A stretch of 58,847 bases of DNA from a bacterium (GTDB lineage Archaea; Micrarchaeota; Micrarchaeia; Micrarchaeales; CABMGC01): contig JAKBPE010000007.1 in the NCBI GenBank assembly GCA_021829835.1, positions 1 through 58,847 on the forward strand, written 5' to 3'. The notes beneath the pieces are model-generated. The model did no database searches and was not told the DNA's origin. It saw nothing but the letters and a program-made list of their open reading frames with translations. The position numbers and the translations under genes were made by a program. Every line of letters begins with the position of its first letter. The stretch's first letter is position 1. Shown in pieces: positions 7,780 to 16,150 of this stretch.

Positions 7780-7826
7780 AAGCGGGGCCTTTTTCTGTTT
7801 CGATTCAGATTTCATCGGCCCTGCTT
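7780..7826. terminator. Bidirectional hairpin terminator
   Basis: AAGCGGGGCC (7780-7789) pairs with GGCCCTGCTT (7817-7826) with one mismatch. On the minus strand, leaving the thermosome gene, it is followed by a T-rich tract (ATTTTATTTTTTTTATTTAT). On the plus strand, leaving the 6677 gene, it is followed by TTGTTTTT. It sits exactly between the two convergent genes. Confidence 0.75.
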
Positions 7827-7836
7827 TTGTTTTTCA

Positions 7837-9492
7837 TTATTCAGGCATTCCTCCCATTCCTGGAGGCATTCCGCCTCCTGCGCCAGCGCCTCCAGACCTT
7901 CCTTTGGAGCTTATCATATCATCTATCCTAAGGATTGCAGCTGTTGCTTCTGTAGCGCTTGAAAGGGCTTGGAGCTTTACCTTCAGAGGCTCTATTACTC
8001 CTGGCTTTTCCATGTCAGCTATGGAGTTGGTGTACACATCTATTCCATAGACCTTCCCAGAATCTGTTTTATGCTTAGTCCTTAGGCTTACTAGAGTATC
8101 TATGGCATCCATCCCTGCGCTGTCTGCAAGTGTCTTAGGTATGACTTCAAGCGCGTCTGCAAATGCCTGTATTGCAAGCTGCTCTCTGCCTCCTACGTCA
8201 GTTGCATAGTCCCTTATCTTTGAGGCTACCTCTATCTCGGTACTTCCTCCTCCGGTCACATATTTGCCTGACTCTATTGCGCTTGCTAGTGCACCTAGAG
8301 CATCTGTAAGTGCCCTTTCTACCTCATCGACTGTCTGTTTTGCGCCTCCCCTTATGAAAATGGTCACGCTCTTTGGATCTTTGCATTTCTCTACAAATAC
8401 CATCTGTTCTCCTGAGACTTTCTTCTCCTCAACCATTCCCGCAAAGCCGAGATCCTCTTTTGTGAGGTCATCAAGGCTTGTTACAAGCCTTGCGCCAGTT
8501 GCCTTTGCAAGTTTTTCCATGTCGCTCTTCTTTGCTCTTCTGACAGCCATTATGCCTGCCTTTGAGAGATAGTGCTGTGCAACATCGTCTATTCCTTTCT
8601 GGACGAATATTACGTTTGCTCCGCTCTTTGCTATCTTTTCGGCCATCTCCTTCAGCATCTTTTCTTCCTGGGCTAAGAATGCCTGCATCTGATCTGGAGA
8701 GGTTATCTCTATCCTTGCATCAGTCTCTGTCTTTTCTATCTCCAGAGCGACATCAAGTAAAGCTATCTTCGCGTCCTTTATCTGCTTAGGCATTCCAGGA
8801 TGTGCTATCTCCTTGTCTATAAGGACACCGTTTATGAAGCTGGTCTCTTCTATGGAGCTGCCTTCCTTCTTCTCGAGCTTAATGAAGTCTCTGTCTATTG
8901 TTACTTTGTCTCCATTAGTTATGGATACCTGTTTTATTGCCTGCAATGCTAATTTTGCGAGCATCTGCTTTGTCTCTGGGCTTCCTATGTTCTTTGAGCC
9001 CATCGAGATCATTGCTATCTTTTGAAGCTTGTCCTCGTCGTTCAAGCTTATCTTGCCTGCTATTGAGTTTAATATCTCATATGCCTTGGATCTTGCCATC
9101 TCGTAGCCTTTTATTATTGCTGCAGGAGGTATCCCTTGGTCGAGTAGGCTTCCTGCATTCTTAAGCATCTCTCCGGCAATTATCACCGCGGAGGTTGTTC
9201 CGTCGCCTACCTCCTTGTCCTGAGTCTTGGCTATCTCTACCATTATCTTTGCTATAGGGTGCTCTACATTCATCTCTTGCAGGATTGTTGCTCCGTCGTT
9301 AGTTATTATTATGTCTCCTAATTCGCTTACAAGCATCTTGTCCATTCCTTTAGGACCCAGAGTAGTTCGCACTATGCTGGATACCGCATACCCTACTGCA
9401 ATGTTGGTACGCTGGGCTTCCTTTCCGATTAGTCTGCTTGCCCCTTCAGGTAATATCAAATACTGTTGCCCTCCTAGTTGGTTTTCTGCCAT
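7837..9492 (-). CDS. Thermosome subunit (group II chaperonin)
   Basis: About 551 residues. Landmarks are TLGPKGMDKML near residue 48, NDGATIL, GDGTTSAV (the nucleotide-binding loop, about 90-97), and SMGSKN. The tail is rich in GGM and GMP repeats (GGMPPGMGGMPE), as in archaeal thermosomes. It forms a double-ring ATP-driven folding chamber in the cytosol. The ATG at 9492 has GTGAT upstream, and the added ten residues from 9522 look non-native. One subunit gene is seen; others may lie elsewhere. The hairpin at 7780-7826 ends the transcript. Confidence 0.95.
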   Translation of the reverse strand: MAENQLGGQQYLILPEGASRLIGKEAQRTNIAVGYAVSSIVRTTLGPKGMDKMLVSELGDIIITNDGATILQEMNVEHPIAKIMVEIAKTQDKEVGDGTTSAVIIAGEMLKNAGSLLDQGIPPAAIIKGYEMARSKAYEILNSIAGKISLNDEDKLQKIAMISMGSKNIGSPETKQMLAKLALQAIKQVSITNGDKVTIDRDFIKLEKKEGSSIEETSFINGVLIDKEIAHPGMPKQIKDAKIALLDVALEIEKTETDARIEITSPDQMQAFLAQEEKMLKEMAEKIAKSGANVIFVQKGIDDVAQHYLSKAGIMAVRRAKKSDMEKLAKATGARLVTSLDDLTKEDLGFAGMVEEKKVSGEQMVFVEKCKDPKSVTIFIRGGAKQTVDEVERALTDALGALASAIESGKYVTGGGSTEIEVASKIRDYATDVGGREQLAIQAFADALEVIPKTLADSAGMDAIDTLVSLRTKHKTDSGKVYGIDVYTNSIADMEKPGVIEPLKVKLQALSSATEATAAILRIDDMISSKGRSGGAGAGGGMPPGMGGMPE

Positions 9493-9674
9493 ATTATCAC
9501 TTGTTTTCTTTTTTAAGTACAAATAGAGACGTTTTTCAAAACAATTCTTGCTATTCTGAAAGACAATATATTATGCCAGGCAAAATATTTATACCTTTGG
9601 AGAGAGGCTTTGATAGTGCAGATGCATGCCTTTTAGTCGAGAATAGGGCTTCCGGATGAGTGGTTTCCCGAGAT

Positions 9675-9688
9675 AGCTTTAAAAAGCT
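9675..9688 (+). promoter_or_regulatory. Symmetric TATA element upstream of tbp
   Basis: AGCTTTAAAAAGCT is an inverted repeat with six-base arms and an AA centre, centred about 33 bases upstream of the tbp ATG. It is a good BRE/TATA position. A second TATA-like run (GTTATAAGTATAT) lies at 9693-9705. Autoregulation is possible but not shown. Confidence 0.5.
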
Positions 9689-9714
9689 TCATGTTATAAG
9701 TATATCTGAATACC

Positions 9715-10023
9715 ATGGCAAAGGAAGAAAAAAACAGGAAGCCCTTAGTTAAGATAAACCCTAAGATAAAGATACAAAACATAGTGGTAAAGTCGGATCT
9801 TCATGCCAATATAGACCTTTTTTCTCTTTCAAAGAATATCAGGGAAGTTGATTACGAACCTGAACAATTTCCAGGCGCGATATATAGGATAAAGGAGCCT
9901 AAGGCAGTTATAATATTATTCAAAAATGGAAAACTGATCTGTACCGGGTCGAATACAACCAAGAATATAAAGATAGTACTCGAGAGGGCAACGAAGGTCA
10001 TATCGAAGTATGTAATTTCTTGA
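9715..10023 (+). CDS. tbp: Single-repeat TATA-binding protein
   Basis: 102 residues holding just one TBP repeat; archaeal TBPs are normally about 180-190 residues with two. The repeat runs from IQNIVVKSDLHANIDL (about 21-36) through YEPEQFPGAIYRIKEPKAVI (about 47-66) to LFKNGKLICTGS. It is closest to the second repeat of ordinary TBPs, and both DNA-kinking Phe positions (in QFPG and LFKNGK) are kept. No first repeat is found in any frame upstream: only a TATA element and non-coding sequence are seen. A functional protein would presumably need to homodimerise into the TBP saddle. It could be the cell's only TBP or an accessory one beside a full-length copy elsewhere. Confidence 0.85.
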   Translation: MAKEEKNRKPLVKINPKIKIQNIVVKSDLHANIDLFSLSKNIREVDYEPEQFPGAIYRIKEPKAVIILFKNGKLICTGSNTTKNIKIVLERATKVISKYVIS

Positions 10024-10027
10024 GGTC

Positions 10028-10660
10028 ATGTTTGGTTTTGGGTTTATAGTTTCAAAGAGTAAGCCAAATAACGCAGATTCTTCTATTCCTTCTGGATATA
10101 ATTCACAGAGTAATCCTTCTGCTCAGTCTGTAAATCCTACATCATCCGCTTCTTCCAGAGGCACAGGTACGAAAGTCAGCCGCTTACTTGTGATTGGAGT
10201 AGTGGCTGTAGTGATAATTGCATATTTTGGATATTCGAAATTCACAGTAAATAAGACAAGTGTCTCTTCCAATAGACAGGGACTGACTTTAGGTTTGGGA
10301 AATTATGAGTGTACCGGATACGCAGGATTTACATGTGATATCCAGAGTATTAATTCTAATAATAATACAGATAGTATTACCTTGAGTATAAGTCAGAATA
10401 GTGGCAGTAATTGGACCGATGTAAAATTCTTTTTAATGAATTATTCTTTTTATGATCAGAATTATAATCTTGGTATTTTTCCAAGTTATAATGTAAGCTT
10501 ACCCGCGCTGAATAACGGAAGTATTGCGAAGATAACTTTGTCAGTTCCTGCTATTTCAAATAAATCGAGCGACTACCTTGTTGCTAGTTACAGTACTCCA
10601 GATGAGCCGAATGCGACATCATCAGTAACATTAGGTGAGATTGGATCGCAGATTCCTTAA
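10028..10660 (+). CDS. Sequon-rich membrane-anchored protein, unknown function
   Basis: 210 residues. The N-terminus (about 1-48) is a low-complexity Ser/Asn/Pro-rich cytoplasmic tail, followed by a hydrophobic helix (about 50-70) and an extracellular domain of about 140 residues. That domain carries about eight N-x-S/T sequons (for example NKTSV, NWTDV, NYSFY, NVSLP, NGSIA, NKSSD, NATSS) and a cysteine pair (YECTGYAGFTCDI). It probably has a beta-sandwich fold and is probably N-glycosylated by AglB. It starts four bases after the tbp stop codon, so the two may share a transcript. No family is recognised. Confidence 0.7.
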   Translation: MFGFGFIVSKSKPNNADSSIPSGYNSQSNPSAQSVNPTSSASSRGTGTKVSRLLVIGVVAVVIIAYFGYSKFTVNKTSVSSNRQGLTLGLGNYECTGYAGFTCDIQSINSNNNTDSITLSISQNSGSNWTDVKFFLMNYSFYDQNYNLGIFPSYNVSLPALNNGSIAKITLSVPAISNKSSDYLVASYSTPDEPNATSSVTLGEIGSQIP

Positions 10661-10824
10661 TGTAATTTAGTTTCTGGATTTCCTAGAATGAGCCTAGACT
10701 ACTATAATTTTAGCATCAGGGCAGAATAATTGTAGGAGTTTAACGTAGTGTGCTGATTCGTCTGTAGTCTATCCGGCAGGCGTGTATTGTTTGTTGCTCT
10801 GGTATTCTATTATCTAAATACTCT

Positions 10825-11643
10825 TTATAAGTTTATATTTCTCTTTAATTTTCCAATGTCTTTTCTTAGTCTGCCAGACTCAAGCAGATCGGATATCTTA
10901 CCGTTTTTATTCTTATACCTTAGGCCGCTTATCAGAATGACAGGTAGACCGGCGTCGCTTTGACCCATTAACAGAGAACCGGCGGCGGCGACCTCATCTG
11001 CAAATGCGATCCTTACGTTCCTCTTCTTGCCATATATGTCCACCTCATTCATATCTCCTGTCAAAAGTGCAGGTATACCAGACACTCCTATTGCAAGCCC
11101 CAGCGAACCTGCCCTATACCTTATCCCTAATGAATCATTTATCACAATTCCAACTTCCTTGCCTGTGAGAGTCTTAATCCTATTCCTGATGCGGTTCGCG
11201 CTGTCGTCTGGATCTGCTGGCAAAAGGCTTACCATTTCCTTTTCTAGAGTGCCTGTGTTGGCCCTATCTATCCCACTGCTTGTGCAGATAAAACCTAACT
11301 TATGAATTGTTTCGATAATGCCGTTCTCCACACGTATTATCTCTCCTTCCTTCATTATCAGTTCAACCACTCTGGGGTCCTTCCCGCTTTTCTGCGCTAT
11401 CCTCTCTGCTTTTTTTGATGGTATTATCGATTTAAGAGAGACTAAGCGCCCTTCTGCTTTGGAGATAATTTTAGATGAGATGACCAGAATATCTCCATCT
11501 CTTGTCTCCATCTTATTTCGTGCCATAGCACCGAATATGATCTCTCCTAGATCATTCCCAGCTTTGATCAGTGGAATATCTGGAACTGCAGTCATAGTGG
11601 TTTTGTAGACTGCACATTTTAGCTTCTTATTCACAAATACCAT
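10825..11643 (-). CDS. cofE: Coenzyme F420-0:L-glutamate ligase
   Basis: 272 residues. Family motifs include PDIPLIKAGNDLGEII (about 20-35), DGDILVISSKIISKAEGR (about 48-65), the IDRANTG stretch (about 125-131), and VGIVINDSLG with YRAGSLGLAIG in the second half. CofE adds glutamates to F420-0 with GTP, building the polyglutamate tail of the deazaflavin cofactor. A RimK-like ligase at 45099-46022 could add a further alpha-linked glutamate. No cofC, D, G or H is present here. ATG at 11595 (MTAVPD) is a possible shorter start. Confidence 0.88.
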   Translation of the reverse strand: MVFVNKKLKCAVYKTTMTAVPDIPLIKAGNDLGEIIFGAMARNKMETRDGDILVISSKIISKAEGRLVSLKSIIPSKKAERIAQKSGKDPRVVELIMKEGEIIRVENGIIETIHKLGFICTSSGIDRANTGTLEKEMVSLLPADPDDSANRIRNRIKTLTGKEVGIVINDSLGIRYRAGSLGLAIGVSGIPALLTGDMNEVDIYGKKRNVRIAFADEVAAAGSLLMGQSDAGLPVILISGLRYKNKNGKISDLLESGRLRKDIGKLKRNINL

Positions 11644-11730
11644 ATTGCAATTACACCTTATTAATCATTGTTTTTGTGATCCTACGCGTTTCAGCCAAAA
11701 TGCTTGCTAACTTTTGCGTTTGAATATCAA

Positions 11731-12873
11731 TTATCCTTTCTGGATCTGCTTTCTGGCTTTTGAGAGCTCAATATCAAACTTTTTGAAGAAAATTTCCCAG
11801 GAATAATTGCTTACGACTCTCTTCCTTCCGTTTCTGCCCATCTTTGCAGATTCCCCCGGATGCTCTGTGAGATAAAGCATCTTTTCGGCCATCTCCTTTG
11901 GTGAATTGACTAGGAAACCGGTTTTTCCTTCTGATATTGTCTCTGTTGGGCCTCCTTCATTTACAGAGATTACAGGCTTGGAGCTTGCCATTCCTTCCAA
12001 TGGCACATATCCATAATCCTCGTTTATAGCAGAAAAGAGCACTGCTGAAGATCTGGAGTATAGTTCTGAAAGCTCCTTGTCTGTTATGTTTGTTTTTATC
12101 TTTATATCAAGGCCTTTTGATAAGGATATCAGCTTTTTATAGTAGGCCTGGTGTTCCGGATTTGCAGATAAGGTGCCTGCAATTATAAGATGGTACCTTT
12201 TTTTAGAAGACTTGCTGAATCGCTTGAATGCTTCTATTACATAATCTTGGCGCTTGTTGGTGAGTATTCTTGAAGGATAGAAGAAGTATTTGTCGTCTCC
12301 TTGATTACTGAATTTTTCGTAGTCTATCCCTGGATTTATGACTTCGGATTCCCTTCCAAGATATTTCAGGATTCTTGCTTGTGTGTTTGTTGAATTTGCA
12401 GCTATGGCTTCTATGTTTTTTATAACCCTGTTGGATATAAGCTTGTAGGCTTTAGTCATTGCGGAATATAGGAACTTCTCTTTGTATGACCGGTATTTCA
12501 TCCTTTCAGAATAGAGATCGTAGACCTCCCTTGGAGGAGTATGGCAGTACCACAGAACTCTTGGATTCTTATGGCGTATCCACTCGCTTGGAGAGATATG
12601 TGCATTTAGCACATCGTAGTCTTCAGTTAGCTTTAAGTTGTAGAAGTTGTATCCGTATCTGAGGCCTTGTGATGCCCTGTATGGAAGCGCTTCTGAGAAA
12701 GGCACATCCTTTCCTATTACCTTTATGTCTAAGTCTTTGAATTCGGGAAATGTTGTTTTCGGATTGTATTCCAGAGTATATATTGGTGCTGAATAATGCT
12801 CGGCTATCTTCAGCATTACGCGCTCGAAGCCTCCTTTCAGGGATACATATGGCTGTATTATGAGAAGTTTCAT
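11731..12873 (-). CDS. Glycosyltransferase family 4
   Basis: 380 residues in two Rossmann-like halves (GT-B fold). The N-terminus has the acceptor loop SLKGGFERVML. The C-terminal donor domain has FYPSRILTNKRQDYVIEAFKRF and the GT4 E-x7-E motif in NEDYGYVPLEG, followed by SSKPVISVNEGGPTETI. These enzymes transfer sugars from nucleotide sugars with retention of configuration. It lies 11 bases downstream of aglB, so it probably helps build the lipid-linked oligosaccharide or related surface glycans. The donor and acceptor cannot be named from sequence. Confidence 0.88.
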   Translation of the reverse strand: MKLLIIQPYVSLKGGFERVMLKIAEHYSAPIYTLEYNPKTTFPEFKDLDIKVIGKDVPFSEALPYRASQGLRYGYNFYNLKLTEDYDVLNAHISPSEWIRHKNPRVLWYCHTPPREVYDLYSERMKYRSYKEKFLYSAMTKAYKLISNRVIKNIEAIAANSTNTQARILKYLGRESEVINPGIDYEKFSNQGDDKYFFYPSRILTNKRQDYVIEAFKRFSKSSKKRYHLIIAGTLSANPEHQAYYKKLISLSKGLDIKIKTNITDKELSELYSRSSAVLFSAINEDYGYVPLEGMASSKPVISVNEGGPTETISEGKTGFLVNSPKEMAEKMLYLTEHPGESAKMGRNGRKRVVSNYSWEIFFKKFDIELSKARKQIQKG

Positions 12874-12884
12874 TCACTATCACC

Positions 12885-15800
12885 TCATCCAGGTATAGTG
12901 TAATTGTTGTGAACCCAGCTTGGCTTAGGAGGTATGTATGGAAGCTTTCCTGTGTAGTTATTCAGCCTCAATATCATTACCTGGTTTGATGAGTTCACCA
13001 TGTTTATTCCGGAGAAGTTCTCAGGATAAACTAGAGTGTATCCTGGCAGTTTTCCAAAGAAGAAGCCCTTGTAGTATGTCGAGCTGTAAAACTCAGTAGG
13101 TGCATTCGTAATGGTATCATTTGGCCCGTTTGGCAGATATATTGCAAGGAACTCCATTAGTGTCTGGCCGTTAGGGCCCTGTAGGCTTCCCATATAGTAA
13201 TTAGTAGACAGTACTATGTTGGTCTTGGTGCCGTTTTCGTTGTATACATCCAGGACTCCGTTTGAGTTAGGGGTTGTTGAGACACAGTATGAGGAGTTTA
13301 GAACATTTGGTATGGTTTGGCCTACAAGTGCCAATCCCTGCACTGCGGTAGTAGTGTTGGAAAAGCTGCAGTACTGGTTTATAGTAGGCTGTGCTGGAAT
13401 GGCTATGTCTACCGGATCGTGAGCCGTCTCGCATGGAGAAGTGCCTATCAGGAATGGCTGGTTGTACTGGGCTCCTTGTGAAATTGCATATGCACGGCTT
13501 GTTTGGTTTATGTCTACGCATGCAAGGAAATCTAGAGCAGACCATTTTTGCACTAGTTGGTTGTCAAATAGAAGATATCCTGCCTGAGCTGTATTGTCCA
13601 TGAATGATGCAAGCCTGGTGGCATTGTATCCGTCTTTGTTTCCCAGAACAAAATGTGCAGCTACATTGTAGTCGAGAGTTGCGACTGCGTTGTCGCCTCG
13701 AATCACGGCATTGCTGTTTCCAAACCAGTTTATCCAGTCTCCATAGTCCCACCATGCAAGTATTCTTGGCGCGTGTGGTCCTATGTTGCTTTTCGTCCAG
13801 GAAAGGGCATTTAGCCATTGATTTGTAAGGGTATTGCAGTACATAGTAGCTGCGACTACATTTGTTACATTGTTGCAGCTTTTTCCATATGCAGTGAATG
13901 TGCTTAACATTGAGCCTGATTCGAGTATTATTGCAATTAATATAATACCGATCAGAACATAAGTTGCAATCTGCCTCTTTGAAGGCTCAAGCCTTTTTAT
14001 CAATATATAAAGTTCCCCTATCACGATTCCCAGTGCGATTATGTAAGCTACTCCGAAGTGTGGAAGATATTTTATTTCACTCATTCCTGCAACTGCAAGC
14101 ACTGCGACCATGACAAATGTAAATATTGCAGACCTTGAATCTTTTACGAAGATATCATAGATGGTGAATATTCCAAACAATACAAGAATTATCCATACAG
14201 TTATAGGGAATCCAGATATGGCTGCGCCTATGACTCCGAATCCCGCAGATCCGAAGTTGAAGGCAGCGCCGGTAGTCACGTATTCCTGTACAGTCATGAA
14301 TAGTGGGGTTGATGGAGTTGTAAAGTGAGAAGCCAGAGCTAGAAATGAGGTTATAGGCCTGCTGAGAGGGCTGAGTACGGCAAGAGCCAGAATCAAAACA
14401 AGAAGACTTATTCTTACTACAAGGTCATTTACAGTTGTTCTCTTTAGGAGCTTGTACTTTTCAAGATAAACGGGCAGGTATTCGAATATCAGGGCTGCTA
14501 TGAACGCTATAAGAGGGAAGCCTATGATAGTTGGTATGCCAAGTATGCTTGGAATCCTGTTTGAAAGGGTTGCGTTGTAAGGGGCATATATCACATAGAA
14601 TATTATTATGACAAGGAGCATGATTCCGTTTGACTTGAAGAAGTCTATGCTGCTCTTCTTCCTTAGGGTATCGATTATTCCTTGTACAAGTATGTAAAGT
14701 GCAAGTACTGCGGCAGTTACATTGTAGTAGTGGGCTCCGAGGAAATTGGATGCGAACGCTATTCCTGCAAGTATTGCATATCTCTTCTCTTTTGGGTTCT
14801 TTACTGCGAGGGAGTATGCTGCCACCATGAAGAATAATGCGAAGATGCCCCATGGTTCAAGAAGTTGCTCTCCGGCTATGAATGTTGTTATTAGTGTAGG
14901 CATTGTTGCTATAAGTGCTGCGGCAGTAAGCGCTGGTAGTGAGCCATACTCATGATAGACAAACATGAAGACTATGAAAACGAGGAGTGCCGCTGTTATT
15001 GGAGGATAATAGGAACTTACAAGTGATAGAAGGTTAGTGCTTATTGTGGATGAACTTGGATGCGTATCTGCAATTCGATACCAATACGCTTCCAGATAAG
15101 GAATCAATGGCTGTATTCTGTCAGTAGTGCCGTTATTGACAGGCCATGCAGAATAATCAAGCCGGAATTGGTAGCCATAGGCCAGTATCTGCCTTGTGCT
15201 TAACATGTCAAAATAAGGATCAAACTCGAAGTATTTTGGAGAGTTTCCTATATTTATTATTCTTGAAGCGAATGTGATCAGCATTATAGCGAAGAGGATT
15301 CCCCATACAACATAGGCCCATTTCTTTGAGTCTGAAGAAGAGTTTTTCTCCGCTGGGCTCTTTCCGCTGCTTAGGAAGTGTTTTTCCTCTCTTTCATGCT
15401 CGCTTATTAACCTGTTTTCTTCCTCTATGTGGGATTTCTTTACATGTTCTAGTTCTTCTGCTCCTGCTCCCTTCTTTTTTAGAGCCTCGATCTCATCGTT
15501 GTTTCTTCTTGCGAGCTCTTCCTCTTCTTTTTCATGAGCCTTTACCATAGCCATGTCTAGTTCTGCTGAAGAGAATTGCTTTCTAAGATGTGTTATCCGC
15601 TCTCTTGCTGATGCGTTTATTTCAGTTATGACTCTAGAACTGGATTTTGAAGAGGATACCTTATTACTAAGAAAGGAGAAGTCTAAAGCTCCCTGTTGAT
15701 ATGATATAGCAATTCCTATTATAGTAAGCAGTATTACATTTATGTTGTAAAGGCCTACTGAAAATGAGAATGCATGTATAATATCCCTGAAATAGGATTC

Positions 15801-15971
15801 TGTCCAAGTAAGCATAGGAGGGAATATCATTCCGAATATGAATCCTATAACCGATATCTCAAATATGTTAAGCTTAGTTTTCTTGAGCAGGCCTAAGGCC
15901 AGGAAGAAGCCAGGAATCATTATTGATAAGAATCCGATTAGGAGGTCGGTGAAGAGCATTGTAGAAACCAT
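12885..15971 (-). CDS. aglB: Oligosaccharyltransferase AglB/STT3 with N-terminal extension
   Basis: 1028 residues. The canonical STT3 part begins near residue 218: a membrane helix, the first acidic motif EFDPYFD (about 249-255), many membrane helices, and the catalytic WWDYGDW motif at about 738-744 in the soluble C-terminal domain. It moves an oligosaccharide from a dolichol carrier to Asn in N-x-S/T sequons outside the membrane. Unusually, about 215 residues precede this: three hydrophobic helices (about 7-30, 36-56, 70-92), then a charged coiled coil (about 122-200) rich in Glu/Lys/Arg. The first part resembles DUF1616-type membrane modules, but I am unsure. Start choices are ATG 15971 or 15959. 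A GT4 gene follows. Confidence 0.9.
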   Translation of the reverse strand: MVSTMLFTDLLIGFLSIMIPGFFLALGLLKKTKLNIFEISVIGFIFGMIFPPMLTWTESYFRDIIHAFSFSVGLYNINVILLTIIGIAISYQQGALDFSFLSNKVSSSKSSSRVITEINASARERITHLRKQFSSAELDMAMVKAHEKEEEELARRNNDEIEALKKKGAGAEELEHVKKSHIEEENRLISEHEREEKHFLSSGKSPAEKNSSSDSKKWAYVVWGILFAIMLITFASRIINIGNSPKYFEFDPYFDMLSTRQILAYGYQFRLDYSAWPVNNGTTDRIQPLIPYLEAYWYRIADTHPSSSTISTNLLSLVSSYYPPITAALLVFIVFMFVYHEYGSLPALTAAALIATMPTLITTFIAGEQLLEPWGIFALFFMVAAYSLAVKNPKEKRYAILAGIAFASNFLGAHYYNVTAAVLALYILVQGIIDTLRKKSSIDFFKSNGIMLLVIIIFYVIYAPYNATLSNRIPSILGIPTIIGFPLIAFIAALIFEYLPVYLEKYKLLKRTTVNDLVVRISLLVLILALAVLSPLSRPITSFLALASHFTTPSTPLFMTVQEYVTTGAAFNFGSAGFGVIGAAISGFPITVWIILVLFGIFTIYDIFVKDSRSAIFTFVMVAVLAVAGMSEIKYLPHFGVAYIIALGIVIGELYILIKRLEPSKRQIATYVLIGIILIAIILESGSMLSTFTAYGKSCNNVTNVVAATMYCNTLTNQWLNALSWTKSNIGPHAPRILAWWDYGDWINWFGNSNAVIRGDNAVATLDYNVAAHFVLGNKDGYNATRLASFMDNTAQAGYLLFDNQLVQKWSALDFLACVDINQTSRAYAISQGAQYNQPFLIGTSPCETAHDPVDIAIPAQPTINQYCSFSNTTTAVQGLALVGQTIPNVLNSSYCVSTTPNSNGVLDVYNENGTKTNIVLSTNYYMGSLQGPNGQTLMEFLAIYLPNGPNDTITNAPTEFYSSTYYKGFFFGKLPGYTLVYPENFSGINMVNSSNQVMILRLNNYTGKLPYIPPKPSWVHNNYTIPG

Positions 15972-16150
15972 TGATTGTTTAGCTATTTAACGATGCGTTT
16001 TAAGCACTATTGATTACAGCATAATATTTTTAGGTCATATTTATATAGATGATGTTTCATTTAGGAAAAAGAGTGTCTGGAAGAGGTATAACATAAAGTT
16101 TCTTAATTTTTAATTGTAAGTATTATTATCAATTTTAAGTGAGCTAGATA

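Noticed and set aside
9606-9616. 11-base match (GGCTTTGATAG) between the window start and 9606
   Set aside because: A single short match in 59 kb is expected by chance and the flanks do not align.
9523-9714. Possible missing first TBP repeat upstream of tbp
   Set aside because: I looked for TBP-like phrases such as the FPG and SGKxxxTG patterns in the plus-strand frames and saw none. The region is non-coding with TATA elements.
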